Assembly: GCA_964249405.1 (NCBI GenBank)
Contig: CAXUBX010000002.1
Span: 6,326-70,325, forward strand
Direction: 5' to 3'
DNA length: 64,000 nt
Origin: CAXTPV01 sp964249405
GTDB taxonomy: Bacteria > Pseudomonadota > Alphaproteobacteria > Acetobacterales > Acetobacteraceae
In this document: positions 28,848 through 36,635 of the stretch, piece after piece
Numbering within the stretch: the stretch's first letter is position 1
Layout of the letters: every line of letters starts with the position of its first letter
Notes under the pieces: generated by a model
Seen by the model: only the letters and a program-made list of their open reading frames with translations
The model's database searches: none
Told to the model about the DNA's origin: nothing
Translations under genes and position numbers: made by a program

Positions 28848-30059
28848 TCAGTGCCGCATCAGCACCGGCAGCTCGGCATTCGCGAGCACGTGGTTCGTGA
28901 CCCCGCCGAGGAGGCGCTCGCGGAACGCCGAGTGACGATAGGCCCCGAGCACGAGGAGGTCGGCCCCGATGTCCCGGGCCGCCGCGAGCAGGCGCGGACC
29001 GGCCGGACCCTCGCCCGGGAGTGGCCGCGTCACGGCCGTGATCCCCGCCTCGGCCAGGATCGTCGGCGGTCTCGCCGCTCCGCCGTCCGTCAGCAGCGTG
29101 ACCTGGTCCGCTGCCCGCAGCAGCGGCAGCGCGGTGCGGACAGCGCCCTTCACGCGACGATCGCCGCTCCACGCGATCGCGACGTGCCGACCGGACAGGC
29201 CGTCACGCCACGCCGGCGGCACCAGCACGACCGGCCGACGTCCGTCGAAGATCGCGCCGTGGAGCACGGCAGGGCGTGCTCCCGCGCGGCCTTCCTCTCG
29301 CGGCCGCTCCATTGCCACCACGTCGGACCCTGCCACGAGCGAGCCGACCGCCAATGCCAGGTCGCCGCTCGGCTCGACCCAGTCCGCTCTCGGCGCGATC
29401 CGGCCCGGCCTGTCGCGCCACCCGTCGAAGGTCTCCCGCAGCATCTCGGCCCCGCCGTCGGCCTCGCCGGCCTCGGGCGTGACGTCCTCCGTTCGCGACA
29501 CCACGTCGGGAGCCGCGGGGCGGAGCGCCAGGACGCCGATCCGGCCGCCGCCCGACGTGCGGAGCAGCGTCTCGGCGACGTCCAGTATGGTCCCCGCCTG
29601 ATCCGCGTGGTCGAGCAACGCCAGCACGGTCGTGCCCTCGTGCAGCGCCCCGTCGGCGGCACGACCGGCCTGGCGGACGGCGGCCGTGGCCGCGACGGCA
29701 TGGCCCGCCGCGACGCCGGCGAGGCAGAGCAGGACCGAGAACGCGACGTTCCCGAACGCCGCGAGCGGCCTCGCCTCGCGGACCAGGTCGAGCGTCTGCA
29801 GGCTGAACGACGAGAAGGTCGTGAAACCACCGCAGATCCCGACCATGACGAACGCCCGGAGCACCGGGCCCGACGGAAGCAGGCCGCCCGGCAGGGTGGA
29901 GGTGCCGACGAAGCCGATGACCGCGCTGCCGGCGATGTTGATCACGATGGTGGGCCAGGGAAACGACGTCCCGACCAGCGCCGCCCCGGCATTGCCGACG
30001 AGCAGGCGCAGCACGCTCCCGAGCGCGCCGCCGGCCGCCACCACCAGGATCGTCAGCAC
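28848..30059 (-). CDS. FluC/CrcB fluoride channel fused to tandem universal stress (Usp) domains
   Basis: A single 403-residue frame. Residues 1-125 form a complete FluC/CrcB unit: GGALGSVLR in helix 1, N41 in helix 2 (VINIAGS), the signature GGFTTFSSFS at 77-86 in helix 3, and a fourth helix at about 100-124. A Usp-like domain follows from about 143 (TTVLALLDHADQAG) and a second ends the protein with GAYRHSAFRERLLGG and AELPVLM, matching the Usp nucleotide-loop pattern. FluC exports fluoride; Usp proteins are cytosolic stress proteins. The GTG start has AGGA upstream. No fluoride riboswitch was found in the leader; a hairpin (30094-30113) is present. Confidence 0.85.
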   Translation of the reverse strand: MLTILVVAAGGALGSVLRLLVGNAGAALVGTSFPWPTIVINIAGSAVIGFVGTSTLPGGLLPSGPVLRAFVMVGICGGFTTFSSFSLQTLDLVREARPLAAFGNVAFSVLLCLAGVAAGHAVAATAAVRQAGRAADGALHEGTTVLALLDHADQAGTILDVAETLLRTSGGGRIGVLALRPAAPDVVSRTEDVTPEAGEADGGAEMLRETFDGWRDRPGRIAPRADWVEPSGDLALAVGSLVAGSDVVAMERPREEGRAGARPAVLHGAIFDGRRPVVLVPPAWRDGLSGRHVAIAWSGDRRVKGAVRTALPLLRAADQVTLLTDGGAARPPTILAEAGITAVTRPLPGEGPAGPRLLAAARDIGADLLVLGAYRHSAFRERLLGGVTNHVLANAELPVLMRH

Positions 30060-30093
30060 GCGCGCGTTCCTGTCCGAGGCGTCCCGGCCGCGC

Positions 30094-30113
30094 CGGCGAG
30101 CCCGTGCTCGCCG
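30094..30113. other. Hairpin in the leader of the FluC-Usp gene
   Basis: CGGCGAGC-CCGT-GCTCGCCG: a perfect 8-base stem with a 4-base loop, 35 bases before the GTG start on the minus strand. It does not match the crcB fluoride riboswitch core. It could regulate translation or be incidental. Confidence 0.4.
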
Positions 30114-30218
30114 AAGCCGAGGCGACGCTTGCCGGCACCTGGGACCGTCGGGAACATCTCGTGCCGCATCCCGTCGTTGTGCCGCAACCCACGGCTTCGG
30201 GCCAGGAGGAGGTCACCC

Positions 30219-31088
30219 ATGGATCGACACGAGATCGGAACCGACGCGCTCTCCGCGACGGTGCTGGCCGAGGGTGCCGAACTCTGCTCGCTGAGGGCGT
30301 CTCGGGCCGGCGAACTCCTCTGGCAGGCGGGTCCGGCGTGGAAGCGCCACGCACCGGTCCTGTTCCCGATCGTCGGCCGGCTGGCGGACGACACGTTGCG
30401 GGTCGGGGCACACCGGTCGCGGATGACCCAGCACGGTTTCGCGCGTGACCGCGTCTTCCGGCTGGACACCGCCGACGCGACCTCCTGCCGGTTCTCGCTC
30501 GAGGACGACGAGGCGACGCGGGCGGTCTATCCGTTCCCGTTCCGCCTCACCCTCGACTACGACATCGCCGGGACCACGCTCCGGACCACCTATCGTCTCG
30601 CCAACACCGGCGGGACGACCCTTCTCGCTTCGCTCGGGACCCACCCCGCGTTCCGCTGGCCGCTCGCCGACGGCGTCGCGAAGGAGGCGCATCGTCTGGT
30701 GTTCGAAGCCGACGAGCCGGGCCCGGTTCGCCGGCTCCGGGACGGGCTGCTGGAGGACGGCGCCGTTCCGTCTCCGGTGGCGTCTCGCGTGCTCCGGTTG
30801 TCCGATGACCTGTTCGCGCACGACGCGGTCATCCTGGAGCGTCCCGCGAGCCGTCGGGTCCGCTACGAGGCGGAGGGGTGCCGCCACGCCGTCATCGTTT
30901 CCTGGGAGGGGTTCTCGACACTCGGCATCTGGTCGAAGCCGGCCGACTTCGTCTGCATCGAGCCCTGGTCCGGGATCGCCAGCCCGGCCGGCTTCGACGG
31001 CGATCTGGCGGACAAGCCCGGCGTGCTCGCGGTGGAACCGGGCGGCGTGCTGGAGCGTCGCCTGCGGTTCACCATCGAACAGGATTGA
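30219..31088 (+). CDS. Aldose 1-epimerase family protein (LacX-like)
   Basis: A 289-residue galactose-mutarotase-like protein. Typical blocks are LLWQAGPAWKRHAPVLFPIVGRL, MTQHGFARDR, LGTHPAFRWPL and CIEPWSGIASP, which match the LacX/YeaD-type subgroup acting on sugar or sugar-phosphate anomers. The ATG at 30219 has GGAGGAGG 8-15 bases upstream. It is divergent from the FluC-Usp gene. The exact substrate is unknown. Confidence 0.88.
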   Translation: MDRHEIGTDALSATVLAEGAELCSLRASRAGELLWQAGPAWKRHAPVLFPIVGRLADDTLRVGAHRSRMTQHGFARDRVFRLDTADATSCRFSLEDDEATRAVYPFPFRLTLDYDIAGTTLRTTYRLANTGGTTLLASLGTHPAFRWPLADGVAKEAHRLVFEADEPGPVRRLRDGLLEDGAVPSPVASRVLRLSDDLFAHDAVILERPASRRVRYEAEGCRHAVIVSWEGFSTLGIWSKPADFVCIEPWSGIASPAGFDGDLADKPGVLAVEPGGVLERRLRFTIEQD

Positions 31089-31100
31089 GGGCAACCCGGG

Positions 31101-31739
31101 ATGAGCGCGCGCGGCGTGGAAGCGATCGGGCCCGGTGCGTTCCTGTTACGCGAGTTCGTCCCGGCGGCGGCGCGGGCCGGCTTGCGCGAGGCGATCGCGT
31201 CGGTCGCCGAAGCGGCACCGTTCCGTCGCTACGAGACGCCCGGCGGCCGGCTGATGTCGGTCGCCGTCACCTGCTGCGGCGACACCGGCTGGGTCAGCGA
31301 CCGGCGCGGCTACCGCTACGAGGATCGCGATCCCCGGACCGGCCTCCGGTGGCCACCGATGCCGCCCGGCTTCGCGGCGCTGGCGTCGTGTGCGGCGGCG
31401 GAAGCGCGCTTTCCGGACTACCGCCCGGACAGCTGCCTCGTGAACCGCTACAGCCCCGGAACGGCGCTCTCGCTCCACCAGGACCGGGACGAGCCGGACC
31501 GCCTCGCACCGATCGTGTCGGTCTCGCTCGGCCTGCCCGCCGTGTTTCTCTGGGGCGGTCTCCGCCGGACCGACCCGGTCCGGCGTTTCGCGCTCGCCGA
31601 CGGCGACGTCGCGGTGTGGGGCGGTCCATCCCGCCTCGCCTATCACGGGATCGCGCGCCTCAAGCCGCCGTCCGGGCTGCTGGACGACCCGGACTGCCGT
31701 CTCAACCTGACGTTCCGGCGCGCGACCGCGGGCGCGTAG
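31101..31739 (+). CDS. alkB: Alpha-ketoglutarate-dependent DNA repair dioxygenase AlkB
   Basis: A 212-residue Fe(II)/2-oxoglutarate dioxygenase that reverses alkyl lesions (1-methyladenine, 3-methylcytosine). The iron ligands are H126 and D128 in SLHQDRDE and H182 in AYHGIARL; 2-oxoglutarate-binding arginines appear as R200 and R206 near the C-terminus (CRLNLTFR). NRYSPGTALS is the usual strand before the HxD motif. Its length matches E. coli AlkB. No ada gene is adjacent. The last codons are part of a 23-base tandem duplication. Confidence 0.94.
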   Translation: MSARGVEAIGPGAFLLREFVPAAARAGLREAIASVAEAAPFRRYETPGGRLMSVAVTCCGDTGWVSDRRGYRYEDRDPRTGLRWPPMPPGFAALASCAAAEARFPDYRPDSCLVNRYSPGTALSLHQDRDEPDRLAPIVSVSLGLPAVFLWGGLRRTDPVRRFALADGDVAVWGGPSRLAYHGIARLKPPSGLLDDPDCRLNLTFRRATAGA

Positions 31740-31766
31740 ATCCCGCGACCGGGGGCGCGTAGATCC
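31721..31766. repeat. 23-base tandem duplication at the alkB 3' end
   Basis: Two adjacent 23-base copies (31721-31743 and 31744-31766) of CGCGACCGSGGGCGCGTAGA plus TCC differ at one position. The first copy contains the alkB stop codon, and the second lies between alkB and lysA. It appears to be a recent slippage or duplication event without effect on the alkB frame. Confidence 0.8.
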
Positions 31767-31774
31767 GTCATGCC

Positions 31775-33124
31775 ATGGACACGATGATCGAACGGGGCGG
31801 CCCGACCGTCCGGGAGCTGCTGGACGCGCGCCGCGACACGCTCGCGATGGATCACCGGCAAGGGCTTTGCTGCGAAGGCATTCCGCTCGCGGCGATCGCC
31901 GACGCGACCGGGACACCGGCCTGGGTGATCGGCGCCGCTACGATCCGGGCGCGCTATCGCCGCCTGGCGCGGGCGATGAGCGAGGCCGGCCTCGGGCGGA
32001 ACGGGATCCATTACGCGGTCAAGGCGAACGACCACCTGGCCGTGCTGTCCGTGCTCGCACGCGAAGGGGCGGGCGCCGACGTGGTGAGCGGCGGCGAGCT
32101 TCGTCGCGCAAGGGCGGCCGGCGTTCCGCCCGACCGGATCGTCTTCTCGGGCGTCGGCAAGACCGCGGACGAGCTGGCCCTCGCGGTCGCGACCGGGATC
32201 GCGGCCGTCCACGTCGAGAGCGCCGAGGAACTGGCGGCGCTCTCCGCGATCGCCACCGCCGCGGGTCGGACCCAGGACGTGGCGCTCCGGATCAATCCGG
32301 ACATCGACGCCGGCGGGCACGACAAGATCAGCACCGGACGGGCGGGAGACAAGTTCGGGATCCCGCTCGGAGACGCGGTGGCCACCTGGGCCCGTGCCGC
32401 CGCCCTGCCGGGGATCCGTCCGGTCGGGCTCGCGTGCCATGTCGGCAGCCAGATCGACGAGCCGGCGACGTTCGCCGCCGCGGCGTCGCGCCTCGCCTCC
32501 GTCACGCGCGCGCTGCGGGGCGCCGGGCACGCCGTCCGGATCCTCGACGTCGGCGGCGGCCTCGCGGTCGGCTACGGGGTCGGCGCCCGTGACGCCGACC
32601 CCGATGCGGTCGCGCGCGCGATCGCCGCCGTGCTCGCCCCGCTTGAGCTCGAGGTCGCGATCGAGCCCGGCCGCTGGCTGGTCGCGGGCGCCGGCCTTCT
32701 CCTCGCGTCCGTGGTGCGCCGAAAGCAGGTCGAGCCGCATCCGTTCATCATCCTGGACGCGGCGATGAACGATCTCGCGCGCCCGGCCCTGTACGGGGCC
32801 TGGCACGGCATCCTTCCGGTCGCGCCCTGGCCCGAGGCCGCCGACGAGATCGTCGAGGTGGTCGGCCCGGTCTGCGAGAGCGGCGACGTGCTGGCGCCGT
32901 CGCGTCTCCTGCCACGCCTCGCGCCGCCGGCGCGCGTGGCGATCCTCGACACCGGCGCGTATGGTGCGGTGATGAGCTCCGCGTACAACGCGCGTCCGTT
33001 CGCGCCCGTGGTGATGATCGACAACGGCGCCTTCCACGTCGTCCGGCCGCGGCAGCCCGTCGAGAACCTCTGGGCGGCCGAGACCGTGCCGCCCGCGGGA
33101 CCGGCGGAAGGACGCGTCTCCTGA
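31775..33124 (+). CDS. lysA: Diaminopimelate decarboxylase
   Basis: A 449-residue PLP enzyme (fold type III) that converts meso-diaminopimelate to lysine. The PLP lysine is K83 in HYAVKAND. HVGSQ, the glycine-rich DVGGGLAVGYG and the catalytic CESGD motif are present, as is the YGAVMSSAYNARPF C-terminal block. Length is slightly above the usual 415-425 because of a longer N-terminus. The next gene starts close to its stop on the same strand. Confidence 0.93.
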   Translation: MDTMIERGGPTVRELLDARRDTLAMDHRQGLCCEGIPLAAIADATGTPAWVIGAATIRARYRRLARAMSEAGLGRNGIHYAVKANDHLAVLSVLAREGAGADVVSGGELRRARAAGVPPDRIVFSGVGKTADELALAVATGIAAVHVESAEELAALSAIATAAGRTQDVALRINPDIDAGGHDKISTGRAGDKFGIPLGDAVATWARAAALPGIRPVGLACHVGSQIDEPATFAAAASRLASVTRALRGAGHAVRILDVGGGLAVGYGVGARDADPDAVARAIAAVLAPLELEVAIEPGRWLVAGAGLLLASVVRRKQVEPHPFIILDAAMNDLARPALYGAWHGILPVAPWPEAADEIVEVVGPVCESGDVLAPSRLLPRLAPPARVAILDTGAYGAVMSSAYNARPFAPVVMIDNGAFHVVRPRQPVENLWAAETVPPAGPAEGRVS

Positions 33125-33174
33125 CGCCGCCCCGATCCCACTCCCGTCTCGAACGCGCCCGGTCGCGTGCGCAC

Positions 33175-35904
33175 TTGGTGCTCCGTGTCGAGCAGGCGGC
33201 GGTCGCCCTCGCCCCGTCCGCCGCGATCGTCGGCCTCTGGGCCGTCGCGGCACTGGCCGGCGAGGCGGTGTGGCTTCCGGTTCCCGCCGTGGCGCTCTCG
33301 ACGGCGGCGGCGGCGGCGGCGGTCATCGTGCTCGCGATCCGGCGGGTCTCGCGGCTGACCCGGCCGTCCGCCGCCGCCCCCCCCCGGCGTCTCGAGATCG
33401 CGTCGGCGCTGCCGCATCGCCCGCTGGCCGCGCTCCGCGACCATCCCGCGCCGACGGCGGCGTTCGCCGGCGCATCGGCGGCGCTCTGGTCCGCGCACCA
33501 GGCGCGGCTTGCCGGCAGGCTCGACGGCCTCCGTGCCGGCTGGCCGCGTCCCCCGCTCGCCACCATCGATCGCTGGCAGCTCCGGTTCGCCATCCCTGCC
33601 CTGCTCGTGCTCGGCTTCGCCGGAGCCCGCAGCCAGTCCGGCAACCTCCTCCTCGCCGCCCTGTTGCCCGGACTAGAACCGAGGCCCGGAGCCGCAGGTC
33701 GGATCGAGGCCTGGATCACGCCGCCCGCGTTCAGCGCCATGGCGCCGGTCTTCCTCCACCCGGACGCCAGCGACGGCGGCGAGCCGCCGCCCGTCCCGGC
33801 CGGATCGACGCTCAGCGTCTCGCTGACCGGCAGCGACGCCGATCCCCGCCTGGTGTTCGACGGTCGTGCCAACGGCCGGCCGCGCTTCCATCGCCTGGCG
33901 CCGTCGAGTTGGCAGGCGAGCGCGGTGTTGCGCCGGTCCACCACGCTCCGGATCCGCCAGGGCGGGCATCTGGTCGCGGCCTGGGATCTCCTGGTGGAGC
34001 CGGTCGGTGCACCGAGCGTCGCCTGGGCGTCGCCACCCGGCGCCTGGCGCGGCGGCTGGCGGACGCGGCTGCCGTGGTCGGTCGGCGACCGGTTCGGGGT
34101 GACGGCGCTTCGGGCCGAGCTCCGTCCCGTCCGGCCCGCCGGCGCGCCGCCGATCGTGGTCGCGATCCCCCTGGAGGGCGAGCCGAAGCACGCCTCGGGA
34201 ACCGAGCTTCCGGACCTCGTGGCGTCCCCGTTCGCCGGGACCGAGGTCGACGCGACGCTGCTCGCGACGAACGGCGCCGGCCTCGTCGGGCGGAGCCGGC
34301 CGGAACGCTTCACCTTGCCGTCGCGTCCGTTCCACGACCCGCTGGCACGCGCCGTCCTCGCGGTCCGCCGCCGTCTCGCGCTCGATCCCGGATCGCGACG
34401 CGGCGCGGTCTCGGATCTCGAGACCCTCGGCGACGTGCCGGGCGCCTTCGCGGGTCGCCTCGGCCTGTTCCTCAACCTCGAGAGCGTGGCGGCGCTGCTG
34501 GCGGTCGAGCCCGGGCCGGCCGCGATCGAGGGCGCCGAGGCGCGGCTCTGGCAGCTGGCGCTGCAGATCGAGGACGCGAAGCGGGGGCGCGCCACGGCCG
34601 AGAGCGACCTCGCCCTGCAGTCGGCACGCGACGCGGTCGACCGACAGCTCGCCCACATGCGCGAGCTCGGCGCGGCGGGACGAACCGCGCCCGAACAGGC
34701 CGAGCTCGCGCGCCGTCTCTCGGCGCTTCGCCATGCGCTCGCGTCGCGGATGGCGGCGCTGACCCGCGACGCGCTCCGGAAGGGTCTGGTCCTGCCGCCC
34801 GACGCCGGCCGCATGCAGTTCGGAGCGAACGCGTTCGACCGGATGATGCGCTCGGTGCAGGGCGAGGCGGAAGCGGGCCATGTGGACGATGCCGCCCGGA
34901 CGCTGTCCCGGATGGAGGATCTCCTCGACCGGATGCGCCCGGCGACGGCGGACGACGTGCGGCGGGCGCTGGCGGCGCGGGAAGCGGACACGGCGGCGCG
35001 AGCCGACATGGCGGCGGTCGGCGACATGGTGAAGCGCGAGGCGTCGCTTCTCGATCACGCCCAGAAGCGCCAGGAACAGGCTCGCGAGGAGCGGGGCGAC
35101 AACGGAAGCGACGGCGCGACTTCTCCCGGTGATCTCACGTCGCCCCTGATGGGGGACGGGGCGGATGCCGGTCTTGCCCCGCCAGCCCCGCCCCCGCCTT
35201 CACCGCTCTCGACCTCACCGTCGGCGGCCTCGCCGCCCTCATCCTCCCCCCCTTCGTCCTCGCCGCCGTCGTCCGCGCGCACGAGCGGGCCGGTTGCCGC
35301 AGCCGGCGGAGCACCGGGGGGCGGTGCCGACGCCGCCGCGGCCGCGGCGACCCGGGACGCCGACCGGCGGATCCAGGCCGCGCTGGGCCGAGCCGCCGGT
35401 GTCGTCGCCGCGCAGTTCGGCGGCCTCTCCGGGAAGCCGCCCGACGCGCTGGGCAAGGCTGGAGACGCCATGGCGCGCGCGGTGACGGCGCTCCGGGCCG
35501 GCGACGACCACGGCGCGGCCGCGGACGAGCAGGAGGTGCTGCGCGATCTCCAGCAGGGCGGCAAGCAGATGGCGGCGGCGATGCAGGGCGGCGGCGGCGC
35601 CGGATCGGGCGGCGGCGCGCTGCTGCCCGGCTTCGCCTCGGCGGGTCCGGGCGACGGCGGGGATGACGGGTCCGACGGTGCCGATGACGGCGCCCAGGCG
35701 GAAGGTGCGGACCGCGACCCGTTCGGTCGGAACGTCGATGGCCAGGGCAAGGGCTCGGCGGACGACACCGAGCTCGCGATCCCCGGCGACGGCGGAAACG
35801 CCGAGAGCCGGGCGATCGAGGAGGAACTGCGCCGGCGGGACAGCGATCGCCAGCGGCCCAGGCCCGAACTCGACTATCTCGGGCGGCTGCTCCAGCCGTT
35901 CTGA
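33175..35904 (+). CDS. TIGR02302-type (DUF4175) alphaproteobacterial membrane protein
   Basis: A ~909-residue protein. Two or three membrane helices lie near the N-terminus (about 9-55 and 140-155), followed by an extracytoplasmic-looking beta region and a helical part rich in Glu/Arg. The C-terminal third is low-complexity: Pro/Ser-rich around 665-705, then Gly/Ala/Asp-rich, closing with YLGRLLQPF. This is the layout of the TIGR02302 family that follows lysA in many alphaproteobacteria; its function is unknown. The start is uncertain: the frame is open upstream to CTG at 33121, where SRLERARSRAHLV resembles family N-termini. Confidence 0.8.
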   Translation: MVLRVEQAAVALAPSAAIVGLWAVAALAGEAVWLPVPAVALSTAAAAAAVIVLAIRRVSRLTRPSAAAPPRRLEIASALPHRPLAALRDHPAPTAAFAGASAALWSAHQARLAGRLDGLRAGWPRPPLATIDRWQLRFAIPALLVLGFAGARSQSGNLLLAALLPGLEPRPGAAGRIEAWITPPAFSAMAPVFLHPDASDGGEPPPVPAGSTLSVSLTGSDADPRLVFDGRANGRPRFHRLAPSSWQASAVLRRSTTLRIRQGGHLVAAWDLLVEPVGAPSVAWASPPGAWRGGWRTRLPWSVGDRFGVTALRAELRPVRPAGAPPIVVAIPLEGEPKHASGTELPDLVASPFAGTEVDATLLATNGAGLVGRSRPERFTLPSRPFHDPLARAVLAVRRRLALDPGSRRGAVSDLETLGDVPGAFAGRLGLFLNLESVAALLAVEPGPAAIEGAEARLWQLALQIEDAKRGRATAESDLALQSARDAVDRQLAHMRELGAAGRTAPEQAELARRLSALRHALASRMAALTRDALRKGLVLPPDAGRMQFGANAFDRMMRSVQGEAEAGHVDDAARTLSRMEDLLDRMRPATADDVRRALAAREADTAARADMAAVGDMVKREASLLDHAQKRQEQAREERGDNGSDGATSPGDLTSPLMGDGADAGLAPPAPPPPSPLSTSPSAASPPSSSPPSSSPPSSARTSGPVAAAGGAPGGGADAAAAAATRDADRRIQAALGRAAGVVAAQFGGLSGKPPDALGKAGDAMARAVTALRAGDDHGAAADEQEVLRDLQQGGKQMAAAMQGGGGAGSGGGALLPGFASAGPGDGGDDGSDGADDGAQAEGADRDPFGRNVDGQGKGSADDTELAIPGDGGNAESRAIEEELRRRDSDRQRPRPELDYLGRLLQPF

Positions 35905-35951
35905 GCGTTCGCGAAGGAACCCGCCTCAGGAGCTCCGAGGCGACCGGCTCG

Positions 35952-36482
35952 TCAGAACGGGATCTCGTCGTCGAGGTCGCCGCCGCCGGCACCGGGCGAG
36001 TCCCAGCCGCCGCGACCGCCACTGCCGGAAGCCGGAGCGGGACGCCCTCTCGGCGCCGCCGCGGGGCGGGGCGTGTAGCCTCCCGTGTCGCCCTCGGACG
36101 AACCGCCGAACTCGTCTCCCGCGCCGCCCCGGCCGCTGTCGATCAGCGTGAGCTCGCCGCGGAACCGGTCGATCACCACTTCGGTCGTGTATTTTTCCTG
36201 GCCGGACTGGTCCGTCCATTTCCGGGTCTGCAGGCTACCCTCGACATAGACCTTGCGGCCCTTGCGAAGGAACCGCTCGGCGACGTCCGCGATCCGCTCG
36301 TTGAACACCACGACGCGGTGCCACTCGGTCCGCTCGCGCTTCTCGCCCGAGGCCCGATCGTTCCAGGTCTCGCTGGTGGCGAGCGTGAAGTTCACGATCT
36401 TGGTGCCGTTCTGGGCGTTCCGGACCTCGGGATCCTTCCCGAGATTGCCGACCAGGATGACCTTGTTGACGCTGCCCGCCAT
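35952..36482 (-). CDS. ssb: Single-stranded DNA-binding protein
   Basis: A 176-residue SSB. An N-terminal OB fold (KVILVGNLGKDPEVR, TEWHRVVVF, VEGSLQTRKWTDQSGQEKY) is followed by a Gly-rich disordered linker and the conserved acidic tip DDEIPF that recruits repair and replication proteins. Divergence from uvrA is the usual alphaproteobacterial arrangement, often under LexA control; no perfect LexA box was found in the gap. Confidence 0.97.
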   Translation of the reverse strand: MAGSVNKVILVGNLGKDPEVRNAQNGTKIVNFTLATSETWNDRASGEKRERTEWHRVVVFNERIADVAERFLRKGRKVYVEGSLQTRKWTDQSGQEKYTTEVVIDRFRGELTLIDSGRGGAGDEFGGSSEGDTGGYTPRPAAAPRGRPAPASGSGGRGGWDSPGAGGGDLDDEIPF

Positions 36483-36635
36483 CGGCTCGCTTCCCCCTTC
36501 CAGGCTTTCGTTCCGGCTGCGACACTAGCAGCCGGCTCGCCGCTTTTCTAGGACGCCAGCCGGCCCGCGTCGAACCTTGCGTCCCCTCCTGACGCGCACC
36601 AATTCGGACCGGCATCGAGCGGACGGGAACGAGGG

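Noticed and set aside
25826..28900. A 1024-codon plus-strand frame
   Set aside because: Antisense shadow of the ATP-grasp/alpha-E and receiver genes, with an amino-acid content (Arg, Glu, Pro, Gln) typical of shadows in high-GC DNA.
30060..30218. Possible fluoride riboswitch upstream of the FluC-Usp gene
   Set aside because: The conserved crcB-motif core was not found in the leader on the minus strand; only an unrelated hairpin is present.
28464..31088. An 874-codon plus-strand frame ending in the epimerase
   Set aside because: The 5' part is antisense to the acidic-protein and FluC-Usp genes; the epimerase starts at 30219 with a strong ribosome site.
36483..36635. LexA box in the ssb/uvrA gap
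   Set aside because: Only a single GTTC half-site with a mismatched partner at the required spacing is present; no good GTTC-N7-GTTC or GAAC-N7-GAAC match.
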